From NCBI RefSeq assembly GCF_023017105.1, contig NZ_JALKEV010000015.1, positions 62,001-126,000 on the forward strand: a stretch of DNA of 64,000 bases, in the 5' to 3' direction. The position numbers and the translations under genes are program-made. Source of the stretch: Halalkalibacter sp. APA_J-10(15) (GTDB taxonomy: Bacteria; Bacillota; Bacilli; Bacillales; Bacillaceae_D). The notes beneath the pieces were generated by a model that searched no databases, was not told where the DNA came from, and saw only the letters and a program-made list of their open reading frames with translations. Shown here one piece after another: positions 53,479 through 62,832 of this stretch. Every line of letters begins with the position of its first letter. Positions within the stretch are counted from its first letter, which is position 1.

Positions 53479-54261
53479 TTGAAGAAATACTGGTCTGTTG
53501 CTAAATGTTCATTACAGGTAACACTCACATATCCGATGACAACAATAATACATATCTTGATAAGTTTAATATCGTTTGTCCTGATGTTAAATTTATGGAA
53601 TTCAATTTTTCATGGAAGGTCCACAATAGCTGGATATCAATGGAATGAAATGCTAGCGTACCTCTTGATTGTATTTATCATTAATACTGATGTTAACTCG
53701 GAATATAGATGTGCAAAAAAAATTATAAATGGTTCTATAGCAATGACACTAGTAAAGCCAATTAGTCACTCCAAGTACACTCTTGCTGAAATTGGTAGTT
53801 CAATTGTATTTACTAGTACTTTTAATTTAATGATTGGATTACTAGTTTCCATATTTATGAATGTATATATCACTAGTAATATAATAGTAATTATATTTTT
53901 TATAGTTAGTTTTATTAATGCTTTATTAATAAAATACTTAATTGTATACTCTTCATCTCTTTTATCATTTTGGACACATAATGTCCAAGGTGTTATGTGG
54001 ACAAGAGTTGCTGTTGTTAGCTTTTTTTCAGGAGCATTAATACCCTTAGATTTTTTACCAACATGGCTTAAGGAATTATGTGAGTTATTACCTTTCCAGA
54101 CTATAATAAACACGCCTATTAAGATTTATTTGGCAAAAATTAATTACACTGAAATGTTGATACTAACTATAATTCAATTTTTATGGATATTAGTATTTTA
54201 TATTATTGTTAAAATAGTATTTCGTTACGGGCTAAAAAAGGTGAATATAAATGGGGGTTAG
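53479..54261 (+). CDS. ABC-2 family permease 1
   Basis: A 260-residue membrane protein with about six helices (for example TTIIHILISLISFVLMLNLWNSIF, LMIGLLVSIFMNVYI, FLWILVFYIIVKIVF) and the conserved cytoplasmic/periplasmic pattern FFSGALIPLDFLPTWLKELCELLPFQTIINTPIKIYL of the ABC-2 subclass with COG4587/COG3694 partners. TTG start directly after the ATPase stop, RBS AAGGGGGAGAG. Half of the exporter channel. Confidence 0.85.
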   Translation: MKKYWSVAKCSLQVTLTYPMTTIIHILISLISFVLMLNLWNSIFHGRSTIAGYQWNEMLAYLLIVFIINTDVNSEYRCAKKIINGSIAMTLVKPISHSKYTLAEIGSSIVFTSTFNLMIGLLVSIFMNVYITSNIIVIIFFIVSFINALLIKYLIVYSSSLLSFWTHNVQGVMWTRVAVVSFFSGALIPLDFLPTWLKELCELLPFQTIINTPIKIYLAKINYTEMLILTIIQFLWILVFYIIVKIVFRYGLKKVNINGG

Positions 54262-54270
54262 TTTAGAAAG

Positions 54271-55053
54271 ATGTTGAGAAATCTAAAAACTTATTTCTGC
54301 CTTTTAAATGCTAATCTTAAAACTTTAGTTAGCTTTCGTGTTGATTTTATATTACTTATTTTAAGTGGGAGTTTAACGCAGCTTCTAGGTGTTATTTTTA
54401 TCTTTACAATATTTAAACAAGTACCAAATATAGATGGTTGGTCATTATACGAAATAATACTTATATATTCATTAGTATTTTTAGTAGAAGGTCTTGTATC
54501 TATATTTTTTGATGGGATATGGAAACTTACATCAATTGTTAATTCTGGTGAGTTTGATCGTATTTTATTAAGACCTGTTTCTCCCATAATTCAAATAGCG
54601 ACATTGGGATTTGGTTCACAAGGAATAGGAAACTTTATTATCGGTCTTATCTTACTTGTTTATTCTCTAATTAAATTAAATCTTATGAATCCGATTACTA
54701 TTTTTATAGTCATTATTTTTGTTTTCTTAGGTGTTATTATTCGAGCGGCAATTAACTATTGTATAGCTGCTTCATCGTTTTGGACTAAAAACGGTAATCC
54801 GTTAATGATGGCAAATTACAGCTTTTCTGAGTTTTCAAAGTATCCGATTACTATTTATAGTTACTCGCTTCAAATTTTAATTATTGTGATTCCTTATATT
54901 TTTATTAGTTATGTTCCTGTCTTATTTATATTGAAAAAAGAAGGAGCAAACATTTTATTGGCTTTATATCCTTTTGTAATACTATATTGCATCTTATGTG
55001 TCAACATAATTATGAAAAAAGGGATTAAAAAATATGGTAGTACAGGAAATTAA
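54271..55053 (+). CDS. ABC-2 family permease 2
   Basis: A 260-residue membrane protein with about six helices (VDFILLILSGSLTQLLGVIFIFTIF, IILIYSLVFLVEGLVSIFFDGIW, FSKYPITIYSYSLQILIIVIPYIFISYVPVLFIL) and the family's FDRILLRPVSPIIQIA motif. It pairs with the previous permease to form the heterodimeric channel. Nine bp from permease 1. Exported substrate unknown; given its neighbours, it may be a glycoside made by the cluster. Confidence 0.85.
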   Translation: MLRNLKTYFCLLNANLKTLVSFRVDFILLILSGSLTQLLGVIFIFTIFKQVPNIDGWSLYEIILIYSLVFLVEGLVSIFFDGIWKLTSIVNSGEFDRILLRPVSPIIQIATLGFGSQGIGNFIIGLILLVYSLIKLNLMNPITIFIVIIFVFLGVIIRAAINYCIAASSFWTKNGNPLMMANYSFSEFSKYPITIYSYSLQILIIVIPYIFISYVPVLFILKKEGANILLALYPFVILYCILCVNIIMKKGIKKYGSTGN

Positions 55054-55068
55054 AGGAGGTAACTTATT

Positions 55069-57861
55069 TTGGAGTTTCTGTTTAGAAATCACAATCTAGA
55101 ATTGGAAGAAAGATTGAATGATCTTGTAAGTAGGTTGACACTTGAAGAAAAGATCCATTTGATGCCTACCAAACAACAATCAATAAAAAGATTGGGTATC
55201 CAAGAATATGTAATAGGGGGAGAAGCCGCTCATGGAATAGCGTGGTTAGGTAAAGCAACTACTTTTCCCCAACCTATAGGGTTATCATGCACTTGGAATC
55301 CAAAGTTATTATATAAAATTGGAGAAGCAATTGGAAATGAAGCTAGAGTGTTTTATCAGAAGTTTAACAAAAGAAAGGGATTAACATTATGGGCTCCTAC
55401 CGTTGATCTAGAAAGAGATCCTAGATGGGGAAGAACAGAAGAAGGATACGGTGAAGACCCTTTACTTACCGGTATAATGGCACGTTCGCTAGTAGAAGGA
55501 ATGCAAGGAGATCACCCATTTTATAAAAGGACTATATCAACAATAAAGCATTATATGGGAAACAATAATGAAAAAGATCGATTGCATTCATCCTCTAATA
55601 TTGATAACAGAAATAAATTTGAATATTATATTAAGCCATTTAAATATCTCATAGAAAATGATGGAGCCTATTCTATAATGCCGGCTTACAACAGTGTTAA
55701 TGACCTTCCATGTATATTAGATCCTGATTTAAAAGAGTTAATTAAAGATAAATGGGGATTAAAAGGGTATATAGTTGGGGATGCAGGTGATATGGGAATG
55801 ACAGTTGATTTTCATAAATATTGTTCCACATATTCAGAGGCAGTATCATTAGCAATTAAAAGTGGGGTTGATAGTATAAATGATGATGTAGAGTTAGTAG
55901 TAAAATCGATAAAAGAGGCGTTACAACAAAAGCTCCTTTATGAATCGGATTTGGATGTTGCTATAAAAAATGTATTCAGAGGAAGAATGCAGCTAGGTGA
56001 ATTCGATCCAGATTATTTAAATCCTTATAGTAATATACCCGAAAATATATTATGTTCCAATGCTCATAGTAAATTATCTTTAGAAGCAGCAAAAGAAGCG
56101 ATAGTCCTTTTGAAAAACGAAACAAATATATTGCCACTCAATAAAAATGAGCATAAAAATATTGCAGTTATTGGACCTTTATCTAATGTGTTATTTAGAG
56201 ATTGGTATAGTGGTGATTTTCCTTATAAGGTCACTCCTTTACAGGGTATTAAAGAATATGGTGAGGATAAGGTAAAACATCATAATGGTAGTGACTTAAT
56301 AGCAATTAAGTCCAAACATACTGGACTCTTCTTTTCTGTAGATGAAAAAACGGGAGAAATTAAGGCTAATAGTAATACGATTTCTAAAAATGAAACATTT
56401 GAGATTACTAATTGGGGATGGGGGAAAAACACTTTAATATCTAGTGCAAATAATAAGTTCCTTACATTTAAAAGGAAATTAAGCGCAACTGCCGAAGAAG
56501 CTTTTGGTTGGTTTGTAAATGAATTATTTAATATAATTCAGACAAAATATGGTTACAAATTGGAGACATGGAATAAAAAAACATTGTGTATTGATAATGA
56601 AGAGATCATTCAAAAAGCTAAGGATGATTTGAAAAGTCATGAAAATGAGCTTTTTGAGATAGTGAAAATTTCAAATGGACTAGAATGTGCACAAAATATA
56701 GCAAAAAATTCGGACTCAGTTGTAATCTTTGTTGGAAATAATCCTTTAATAAATGGGAAGGAGGATGAGGACCGCCCAGACATTACTTTACCAAAAAATC
56801 AAAAAAGTTTAATCGATACTATATATGAAGTAAATAGAAATGTAATTCTCTGTATAATAGGGAGTTATCCATTTTCTGGAATAAATGATAATATTTCATC
56901 AATTTTATATACATCTCATGGTAGTCAAGAAATCGGTAATGCACTTTCTAAAGTGATTTTTGGAGAGTATAGCCCATCAGGGAAATTAACAATGACTTGG
57001 TATCGAGATGTGCAAAAACTACCCGACATTATGGACTATGATATTATTAAAGGAGAAAGAACCTACTTATATCATAAAGGAAATATCTTATATCCCTTCG
57101 GACATGGATTAACATATTCATCTTTTTCATATTCGGATTTAAAAATGCATATTAATAATTTTCGCAGTAATATTAAAGTCAGTTTTAGATTGATAAATAT
57201 TGGCTCTATAGCAAGTGATGAAGTGGTTCAAGTTTATTTTAAATGTAATTCAAAAAATATAGTAAGACCATTAAAAGAATTAAAAGCTTTTAAAAGAGTA
57301 CATCTCTTACCAGGAGAGTCAAGAATAATAAAATTTTACATTTCAGTAGACGAACTTACATATTGGGATTTTACTCAAAATAAATACACCCTAGAGAGTG
57401 CAGTTTATACAGTATTTGTAGGAAGTTCTTCAGAGGATATAAGATTATTTGGTGATTTGAAACTAAAAGGGGAGACAAAGTCTAAAGAAAGAAATTTAGA
57501 AATTAAAACAAGAGCAGAAAACTATGATGATTATAATAATGCAAATTTAAGAAAATCAATAAACGGGATACAGGTTGTACACTCAGAAAACAAGAATACT
57601 TGGATAATGTTCAAATCAAAAACTTTAAAGATTAATAGAATTATGAGAATTAATGTTAAATCGATTCACACTAATTCGACAATTCAAATTAGAAGGGATA
57701 AACCTAATGGTGATATTCTAGGTAAAAGTTTAGTAAAAACGATAAACGCTTGGAATATTGTAGATATTAAACTGGAAAATAAGAAAGAGTATTCAAATGT
57801 AAAATTATATCTTTTGCTTGATAAGGGGATTAGTATAGATTGGTTAGAATTAATTAAATAA
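55069..57861 (+). CDS. Glycoside hydrolase family 3 protein with inserted domain
   Basis: A 930-residue GH3 enzyme without signal peptide. Domains: TIM-barrel with GRTEEGYGEDP, the KHYMGNNNEKDR motif (160-171) and nucleophile Asp238 in GYIVGDAGDMG; GH3 C domain (from ~340, LLKNETNILPLNK) interrupted at ~res 405-530 by a beta-trefoil/fascin-like insert (IAIKSKHTGLFFSV, FLTFKRKLSA); fibronectin III-like domain (~700-800, VQVYFKC ... LKELKAFKRVHLLPGES); and a C-terminal beta domain (~815-930) resembling a CBM6-type module. TTG start 15 bp after the exporter, RBS AAAGGAGGT. Cytoplasmic action on a small glycoside is inferred. Confidence 0.88.
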   Translation: MEFLFRNHNLELEERLNDLVSRLTLEEKIHLMPTKQQSIKRLGIQEYVIGGEAAHGIAWLGKATTFPQPIGLSCTWNPKLLYKIGEAIGNEARVFYQKFNKRKGLTLWAPTVDLERDPRWGRTEEGYGEDPLLTGIMARSLVEGMQGDHPFYKRTISTIKHYMGNNNEKDRLHSSSNIDNRNKFEYYIKPFKYLIENDGAYSIMPAYNSVNDLPCILDPDLKELIKDKWGLKGYIVGDAGDMGMTVDFHKYCSTYSEAVSLAIKSGVDSINDDVELVVKSIKEALQQKLLYESDLDVAIKNVFRGRMQLGEFDPDYLNPYSNIPENILCSNAHSKLSLEAAKEAIVLLKNETNILPLNKNEHKNIAVIGPLSNVLFRDWYSGDFPYKVTPLQGIKEYGEDKVKHHNGSDLIAIKSKHTGLFFSVDEKTGEIKANSNTISKNETFEITNWGWGKNTLISSANNKFLTFKRKLSATAEEAFGWFVNELFNIIQTKYGYKLETWNKKTLCIDNEEIIQKAKDDLKSHENELFEIVKISNGLECAQNIAKNSDSVVIFVGNNPLINGKEDEDRPDITLPKNQKSLIDTIYEVNRNVILCIIGSYPFSGINDNISSILYTSHGSQEIGNALSKVIFGEYSPSGKLTMTWYRDVQKLPDIMDYDIIKGERTYLYHKGNILYPFGHGLTYSSFSYSDLKMHINNFRSNIKVSFRLINIGSIASDEVVQVYFKCNSKNIVRPLKELKAFKRVHLLPGESRIIKFYISVDELTYWDFTQNKYTLESAVYTVFVGSSSEDIRLFGDLKLKGETKSKERNLEIKTRAENYDDYNNANLRKSINGIQVVHSENKNTWIMFKSKTLKINRIMRINVKSIHTNSTIQIRRDKPNGDILGKSLVKTINAWNIVDIKLENKKEYSNVKLYLLLDKGISIDWLELIK

Positions 57862-58009
57862 CTTTCAATATGAGGTGGCGAAAAAAATTGAAAACCTAAG
57901 TGGTTATTCAAAAAATGTTGTATTTTGAGGATTTAAAGTATCGATGTTTTCATTTAGAATCTTTTTTAAAATTATATAAAAATTTAATTAATATTAGGAG
58001 GATAAAATA

Positions 58010-58693
58010 ATGAGTAAATCAGTACTTGCTGTTATGGCTCATCCAGACGATGCTGAACTTAGATGTTTTGGTACTCTTTGTAAATACAATAATCTTGGTT
58101 ACCGATGTAAGATATTAATAATATGTGCAGGAGAAAATGGCTTTTCAATTCAGGAAGACCAAGAAGAAAAAATAAGTCTAGTTCAAAAAGAGAAAAGAAA
58201 AGAAGAAACACTCAAAGCCTTCGAGGAAACTAATATTGAAATAAGTGTACTTAATTTTAATGATGGGGAAATACAATTTTCAAAGGAACTTATAACTTCA
58301 ATTGAGAAAGTAATGCGAGAGTTTTCACCAAGTGTAGTAATTACTCATTACCCTGATATTTTTGGAGTTGATCATCAAGACCACAGCACAGTTGGGAAAG
58401 CAACTATTAATTGTGCCTCAAGATTGGAGGAAATAGAGAGAATTATGTTGTGTGAGCCTTTATTAACAGTTAGATCTGGATTTAGCCCGAATCATTTTGT
58501 AAATATCACTGAATTCTTTTACAAGAAAATGGCCGCACTCTCTTATCATGAAACACAACAAGGGAGATATTATCTAGAAGAAAAATACCATGATGTTAAG
58601 TCTTCATTTTACTCACTTTCTATAGGAGGTAAAACATCAAGGAATAATAAGAAATTTGAGGCATTCCAATTATTATATAGCTTAGAAGATTAA
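58010..58693 (+). CDS. PIG-L/LmbE-family deacetylase
   Basis: A 227-residue metal-dependent N-deacetylase of the GlcNAc-PI/LmbE superfamily. The zinc motif MAHPDDAE is at residues 9-16 and the second histidine cluster in DIFGVDHQDHSTVGKA. Family members remove acetyl groups from GlcNAc-type sugars in glycolipid, bacillithiol and aminoglycoside pathways. RBS AGGAGG. Its place between a glycosidase and an ADI-superfamily enzyme suggests unmasking of an amino sugar. Not one of the normal bacillithiol loci. Confidence 0.88.
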   Translation: MSKSVLAVMAHPDDAELRCFGTLCKYNNLGYRCKILIICAGENGFSIQEDQEEKISLVQKEKRKEETLKAFEETNIEISVLNFNDGEIQFSKELITSIEKVMREFSPSVVITHYPDIFGVDHQDHSTVGKATINCASRLEEIERIMLCEPLLTVRSGFSPNHFVNITEFFYKKMAALSYHETQQGRYYLEEKYHDVKSSFYSLSIGGKTSRNNKKFEAFQLLYSLED

Positions 58694-58714
58694 ACATTAC
58701 TAAATAGGAGTTGA

Positions 58715-59665
58715 GTGGCGTTGATAAATTTAGTGGATTCTGCACATGGTGGGGTTGGTTGGGAAGAAAGAGAAACTACCCATATAAATGAATTAAGCAT
58801 TAAATGGAGTAATTGTGGAGTTACATCAGAATATCATCAGCTAAAGAATGTTCTTCTACGAAGACCTGGAAAAGAGATAGAGAATATTCCTGAACCAGAA
58901 AAACTTTTATGGACAGAAAGAATGGAGCCAACTAAGGCGAGATATCAACATGATGAACTAGTGGATACATACAAGAAATTTGGTGTAACTGTAGAGTATT
59001 TAGAGGATGAAAGGGCTACTAATTTTCCTAATATTATATATATTAGAGACCTATTTTCTATGACACCTCAAGGTGCAATTATCTCAAGACTTGCGTCAAA
59101 AGTACGATCTGGTGAAGAAAATATTATATCGAAGAAAATAGCTAATATGGGTATACCTATTATTGCATCTGCGCATAATGATATGGTTTTGGAAGGTCCA
59201 GATATTTTAATAGTTAATCAAGATCTCGTTTTTCTTGGAGTGGGCTTACGCACAAATATTCAGGCTGTTAACTTTGTTAATAATCTCTTGAAAATACAAG
59301 GGTTTGAAGAGATTGAAATTATACAGACAACATATGGGTGTGGACACTTGGATGGCGTAGTGAATATTTTAAATTCAAAAAATTCAGTTATTATACCACA
59401 AAGAGCTTCCTTTCAACTATATTCAAGTTTAAAAAAACATGGGTTTAATATCATTGAGCTTTGTAATATGTATGAAATAGATGAACTAATGTCAATTAAC
59501 TTTGTCACTTTAAATGATGAAACCGTTTTAATAAATAAAGGTTGCCAAGATACTATTCAAAAATATGCAAAAGCTGGTGTTGAATCAATTGAAGTTGATG
59601 TATCTGAATTAACAAAAGGAGGAGGTTCAGTTCATTGTATGACCGGGGTATTAAAAAGGGGGTAA
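58715..59665 (+). CDS. Arginine deiminase/amidinotransferase superfamily enzyme
   Basis: A 316-residue pentein-fold enzyme. Catalytic set visible: R111-D112 (YIRDLF), E160 (EGPD), H211 and D213 (GCGHLDG), and nucleophile Cys308 (GGGSVHCMTGVL). This layout is shared by arginine deiminases, dimethylargininases and amidinotransferases (StrB1, GATM). At this length without a caspase-like insert it could hydrolyse a guanidine or transfer an amidino group. GTG 58715 given; TTG 58721 is better spaced from AGGAG. Cluster context with amino-sugar genes makes amidino transfer attractive, but the reaction is not settled. Confidence 0.83.
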   Translation: MALINLVDSAHGGVGWEERETTHINELSIKWSNCGVTSEYHQLKNVLLRRPGKEIENIPEPEKLLWTERMEPTKARYQHDELVDTYKKFGVTVEYLEDERATNFPNIIYIRDLFSMTPQGAIISRLASKVRSGEENIISKKIANMGIPIIASAHNDMVLEGPDILIVNQDLVFLGVGLRTNIQAVNFVNNLLKIQGFEEIEIIQTTYGCGHLDGVVNILNSKNSVIIPQRASFQLYSSLKKHGFNIIELCNMYEIDELMSINFVTLNDETVLINKGCQDTIQKYAKAGVESIEVDVSELTKGGGSVHCMTGVLKRG

Positions 59666-59672
59666 ATTTACA

Positions 59673-60632
59673 TTGAATGTCTCTATTATAATTCCGATAA
59701 AAATAAAATTTGGTGAGAGTTTAGAGGGTTTTATAGCTCAAATAGTTACCTTAGCTGAACAGATAAAAGATACTGATAGTGAAATAATTATAGCAGATGA
59801 AAGTGAAAGATTAGTAAATAAATATATTAAAAATCACTTAGAATGTATAGAAAATGTTAATCACTTTGTACCAGATCCAAATATTAGAACCGGTGCAAAC
59901 GATAAACTTAATGGAATCTACGACGCTTTAAATTATGTTAATTATGACAATATTTTACTGATTGATGATCACTATAGAATTACAAGAGAAACTTTAAATA
60001 AGATTTCACCGTTTTACAATAGATATGACTGCTTTAAGGTCATGCCTAAGTTTGATAAATTCCCAATATCCGCAAAAATAGATTTATGCGGGATGTTCAT
60101 TGTCAATTTATTAGATTATAGAAAGCAATATTGTGGGCATTTGGCTTTTACAAAAGAACTAATAGATCGTGTTGGTTTCCCTAATCGGGACTCTCTCTTC
60201 GATGAGTTAGCATTAGAAAATCAGTTAAGAAAAGGTAGTAATAGGATTTGTTTTTTGAAAAATATCTCTTTAGAAGCAGAACAAAATATAAGTTACAGAA
60301 AATTTCTAGAACAGAGAGTAAGGTATGCGTACGAAAATTTCGCCTTTCCTTTTAGAACACTATTTTTCCTCTCAATTATACCAATAATTGTAGTATTGTT
60401 TATTATAAATATTACTTATATGTATTATTTTATATTAATAGTATCAATTATAAGTATATTATTTGGTTTATTAGGTCAACTAGTTTATGCCAGAAATATA
60501 GCTCCAACGTCTACATTTTTACTAAGTCCGGTTTGGTTTTGGTTTTATCCTTTTACTACATGGATAGCTGTTTATAAGTATTTAAATGGCGGAGTTTATT
60601 TTGGCGGAAAAAAGGTTCGAAGAGCGGTATGA
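59673..60632 (+). CDS. Membrane-associated family 2 glycosyltransferase
   Basis: A 319-residue GT-A type glycosyltransferase: SIIIPI at the N-terminus, EIIIADES, and a DxD-like LLIDDHYR (DDH rather than DXD). After the acceptor region (HLAFTKELIDRVGFPNRDSLFDELALENQL), two or three hydrophobic helices (~res 225-285) anchor it in the membrane. The C-terminus is basic (FGGKKVRRAV). TTG start at 59673, RBS AAGGGGG. Donor and acceptor unknown. Confidence 0.82.
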   Translation: MNVSIIIPIKIKFGESLEGFIAQIVTLAEQIKDTDSEIIIADESERLVNKYIKNHLECIENVNHFVPDPNIRTGANDKLNGIYDALNYVNYDNILLIDDHYRITRETLNKISPFYNRYDCFKVMPKFDKFPISAKIDLCGMFIVNLLDYRKQYCGHLAFTKELIDRVGFPNRDSLFDELALENQLRKGSNRICFLKNISLEAEQNISYRKFLEQRVRYAYENFAFPFRTLFFLSIIPIIVVLFIINITYMYYFILIVSIISILFGLLGQLVYARNIAPTSTFLLSPVWFWFYPFTTWIAVYKYLNGGVYFGGKKVRRAV

Positions 60633-60677
60633 TTGTACCCAATCTACAAAAAAATGATGTTAGGAGTTAACAAAATC

Positions 60678-61577
60678 ATGCAAACCATATTAAGTAATGA
60701 ATTTAAGTTTCAATTAATAAATTCTTTAAATATTTTTAGAAACATTATTGACCCTTATAATCCTAAAGAAGAAATTATTCCAACTATCAAGGAAAATATA
60801 CAAGCGAATTTTCCCGCTGAAGAAATAGAAAAATTGAAAAGTAATGTTGTTAATGAGGATGGTAGTGGTTATGTTTTTATAGATTTGAAAGAATTGTGTT
60901 CAAATTATGAAGAATTACTGATTATGAATTTTATTTTGTTAAATATCATAGGAAAGCCTCTATGGCATAAAGAGAATAATCCGATTTGGTTTAATTTAAA
61001 AGTAAAGACAGATGTAAATCCTATCAGAACACATGGCGTAGGGAAAAATCCGTTACATATGGATTTTCTTACTTTTGAAAGTTATCCAAAAGTTATATCT
61101 TTTTTGTCAGTTAGAAGAGATCCCTTAATGGGTGGAGGGTCCCTTTTATGCGATATGAAAAAAGTATTTAGTAAGTTAAATAAAAGGGAAAACGCCCTAT
61201 TAAAATCTAAACTGTTCAAGTATTGGATTGATAAAGATATTGTAAATTTAGGAAAAGCTCTTGAAAATTTCTCTATTATAGAGAATAAAGACGGAAATGA
61301 GGTTTACAGGTATACTGAAAAAATGTTACCTCACCTAGAAGATGGGAGAGATGTATTAAATGAAGAAGGGCTTATTCACAAGGAAGAATTGATAAATATT
61401 TTTAATAAAATAAAAAAAATATCTGAAAAATACACATTAGAAATTTTATTAGAACCATATCAGACACTTATCTTTAATCAACAAAGGATAGCACATGGAA
61501 GATCACCATTAGGAGAAAATCAGAATAATTTAAACGAGGACCAAATGAGATTAATAGTTCAAACCTATTTAAATTAA
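60678..61577 (+). CDS. TauD/clavaminate-synthase-like Fe(II)/2-oxoglutarate oxygenase
   Basis: A ~299-residue protein with the 2-His-1-carboxylate facial triad: HxD in PLHMDFLTFESYP and the distal His in RIAHGRSPL, with Arg in MRLIVQTYL for 2-oxoglutarate binding. The segment PKVISFLSVRRDPLMGGGSLL recalls VioC/AsnO-type amino-acid hydroxylases. ATG at 60678 has TAGGAG upstream; the frame is open back to TTG 60633, which touches the GT2 stop. It likely hydroxylates an intermediate of the cluster product. Confidence 0.75.
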   Translation: MQTILSNEFKFQLINSLNIFRNIIDPYNPKEEIIPTIKENIQANFPAEEIEKLKSNVVNEDGSGYVFIDLKELCSNYEELLIMNFILLNIIGKPLWHKENNPIWFNLKVKTDVNPIRTHGVGKNPLHMDFLTFESYPKVISFLSVRRDPLMGGGSLLCDMKKVFSKLNKRENALLKSKLFKYWIDKDIVNLGKALENFSIIENKDGNEVYRYTEKMLPHLEDGRDVLNEEGLIHKEELINIFNKIKKISEKYTLEILLEPYQTLIFNQQRIAHGRSPLGENQNNLNEDQMRLIVQTYLN

Positions 61578-61622
61578 AATTTAATATTAATAATGAGTAG
61601 TATTATGCCTTTTAGTAGATAT

Positions 61623-61665
61623 TTGTGTTCGAGGACACAATTTTATTACATTTTTATTGTGTCCT
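61623..61665 (+). terminator. Hairpin terminator after the oxygenase gene
   Basis: AGGACACAAT (61632-61641) pairs perfectly with ATTGTGTCCT (61656-61665); an alternative TTGTGTTC/GGACACAA hairpin with a T-rich tail (TTTTATT) lies just before. The 216-bp gap here is the largest inside the cluster and may split it into two transcripts. Confidence 0.55.
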
Positions 61666-61793
61666 TCATATTAAATAAGTAAATAACGAATCATCGTAGC
61701 TGGAAATTCAATTTTAAATAGGATCTTATATTGGTGAATGAAAGTTTAATTATAAAAATATGATTTTAATTGTGTAATCAATGAGGTGTATGC

Positions 61794-62801
61794 ATGAGTA
61801 TAGAAATGGCATTTAGTTCAGTTAAACTAATTAATAAAAATAATAGAAAACTAATTCTAAAAAGTGCTGAAAAAAATGAATTACAAACTACAGTTGAGCA
61901 GATCGAATACTTAAATAATTTACCATCTAGTTTAAAAAAGTATTTTCCTAATGTAATTGATTATACTATTTCAAGTGAAATGGTTCAATATTTAATGCCA
62001 TATTACGATATGACTCAATTGGATGTAGCATTATCAGGCAAAGAAGTTCCCTACTATTTATTAGAAAAGGTACTTTCAAATTTAATTTCAATTGTGTTTC
62101 AAGAAATATACCCCTTAAATAAGATTATTCCTCCGGATAATTACATGTATGAAAAGCACTTTAATCGTGTCATTAGTAGAATTGATTACCTTTTGTTTCA
62201 TCGAAAAGATCTAGTTAATATAATAAAAGCTCCATATTTAAAAATTAATCAAAAGACGTATATGAATTTTTATAATTGTATAAACAAGGTAATGGACAAG
62301 GATCATATTAATTCAATAAGTCCAATTGAATTGAGTTTAATTCATGGTGATTTGGAAGCAAATCATATTATGTTTAAAGAAAAAGACAAAAAGCTTAGGA
62401 TAAAACTGTTAGATCCTAGAGTTTCAAAGAATGGGGGGGATTTTGCATATGATTTAGCAAAGCTCTTTCAGTCAGTACACGGTCAGGTACATGAAATTCA
62501 AAGAGGAAATTTCTGTTTAGAAATAAAATCTAATATGCATTGTCCTGAGGTGAATTTTTCCATTCACAATTGCAGAGATATAGATGAATTGAAAAAACTT
62601 TTAGATGTATTAAGGATAGATGTAAATCAGTACTCGTTCGATAAATCTTGGGAGCAAAGAACTATGTTTATTGAAAGTATCCATTTTTTAAGTTCTCCTC
62701 CATTCTTCTTAAGCGAAAAGTTTCCACCTTTTGCGGCGGAAGCGCTTTATATACAAGGGATCATTTTACTAAATAACTATGTTAATAAGTACTTGGATTG
62801 A
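61794..62801 (+). CDS. Aminoglycoside-phosphotransferase-like kinase
   Basis: A 335-residue protein of the APH/choline-kinase fold. Catalytic loop LIHGDLEANHIMF (HGDxxxxN) and metal-binding KLLDPRVSKNGGDFAYDLAKLF are clear; the N-lobe (MAFSSVKLINKNNRKLILKSA) is divergent, with a possible Lys. It could phosphorylate a sugar hydroxyl, either for biosynthesis or as self-resistance to the cluster product. RBS ATGAGGTG. Substrate unknown. Confidence 0.75.
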   Translation: MSIEMAFSSVKLINKNNRKLILKSAEKNELQTTVEQIEYLNNLPSSLKKYFPNVIDYTISSEMVQYLMPYYDMTQLDVALSGKEVPYYLLEKVLSNLISIVFQEIYPLNKIIPPDNYMYEKHFNRVISRIDYLLFHRKDLVNIIKAPYLKINQKTYMNFYNCINKVMDKDHINSISPIELSLIHGDLEANHIMFKEKDKKLRIKLLDPRVSKNGGDFAYDLAKLFQSVHGQVHEIQRGNFCLEIKSNMHCPEVNFSIHNCRDIDELKKLLDVLRIDVNQYSFDKSWEQRTMFIESIHFLSSPPFFLSEKFPPFAAEALYIQGIILLNNYVNKYLD

Positions 62802-62832
62802 TTCATTATTTACATTGAGAGGAGTATTTGTA

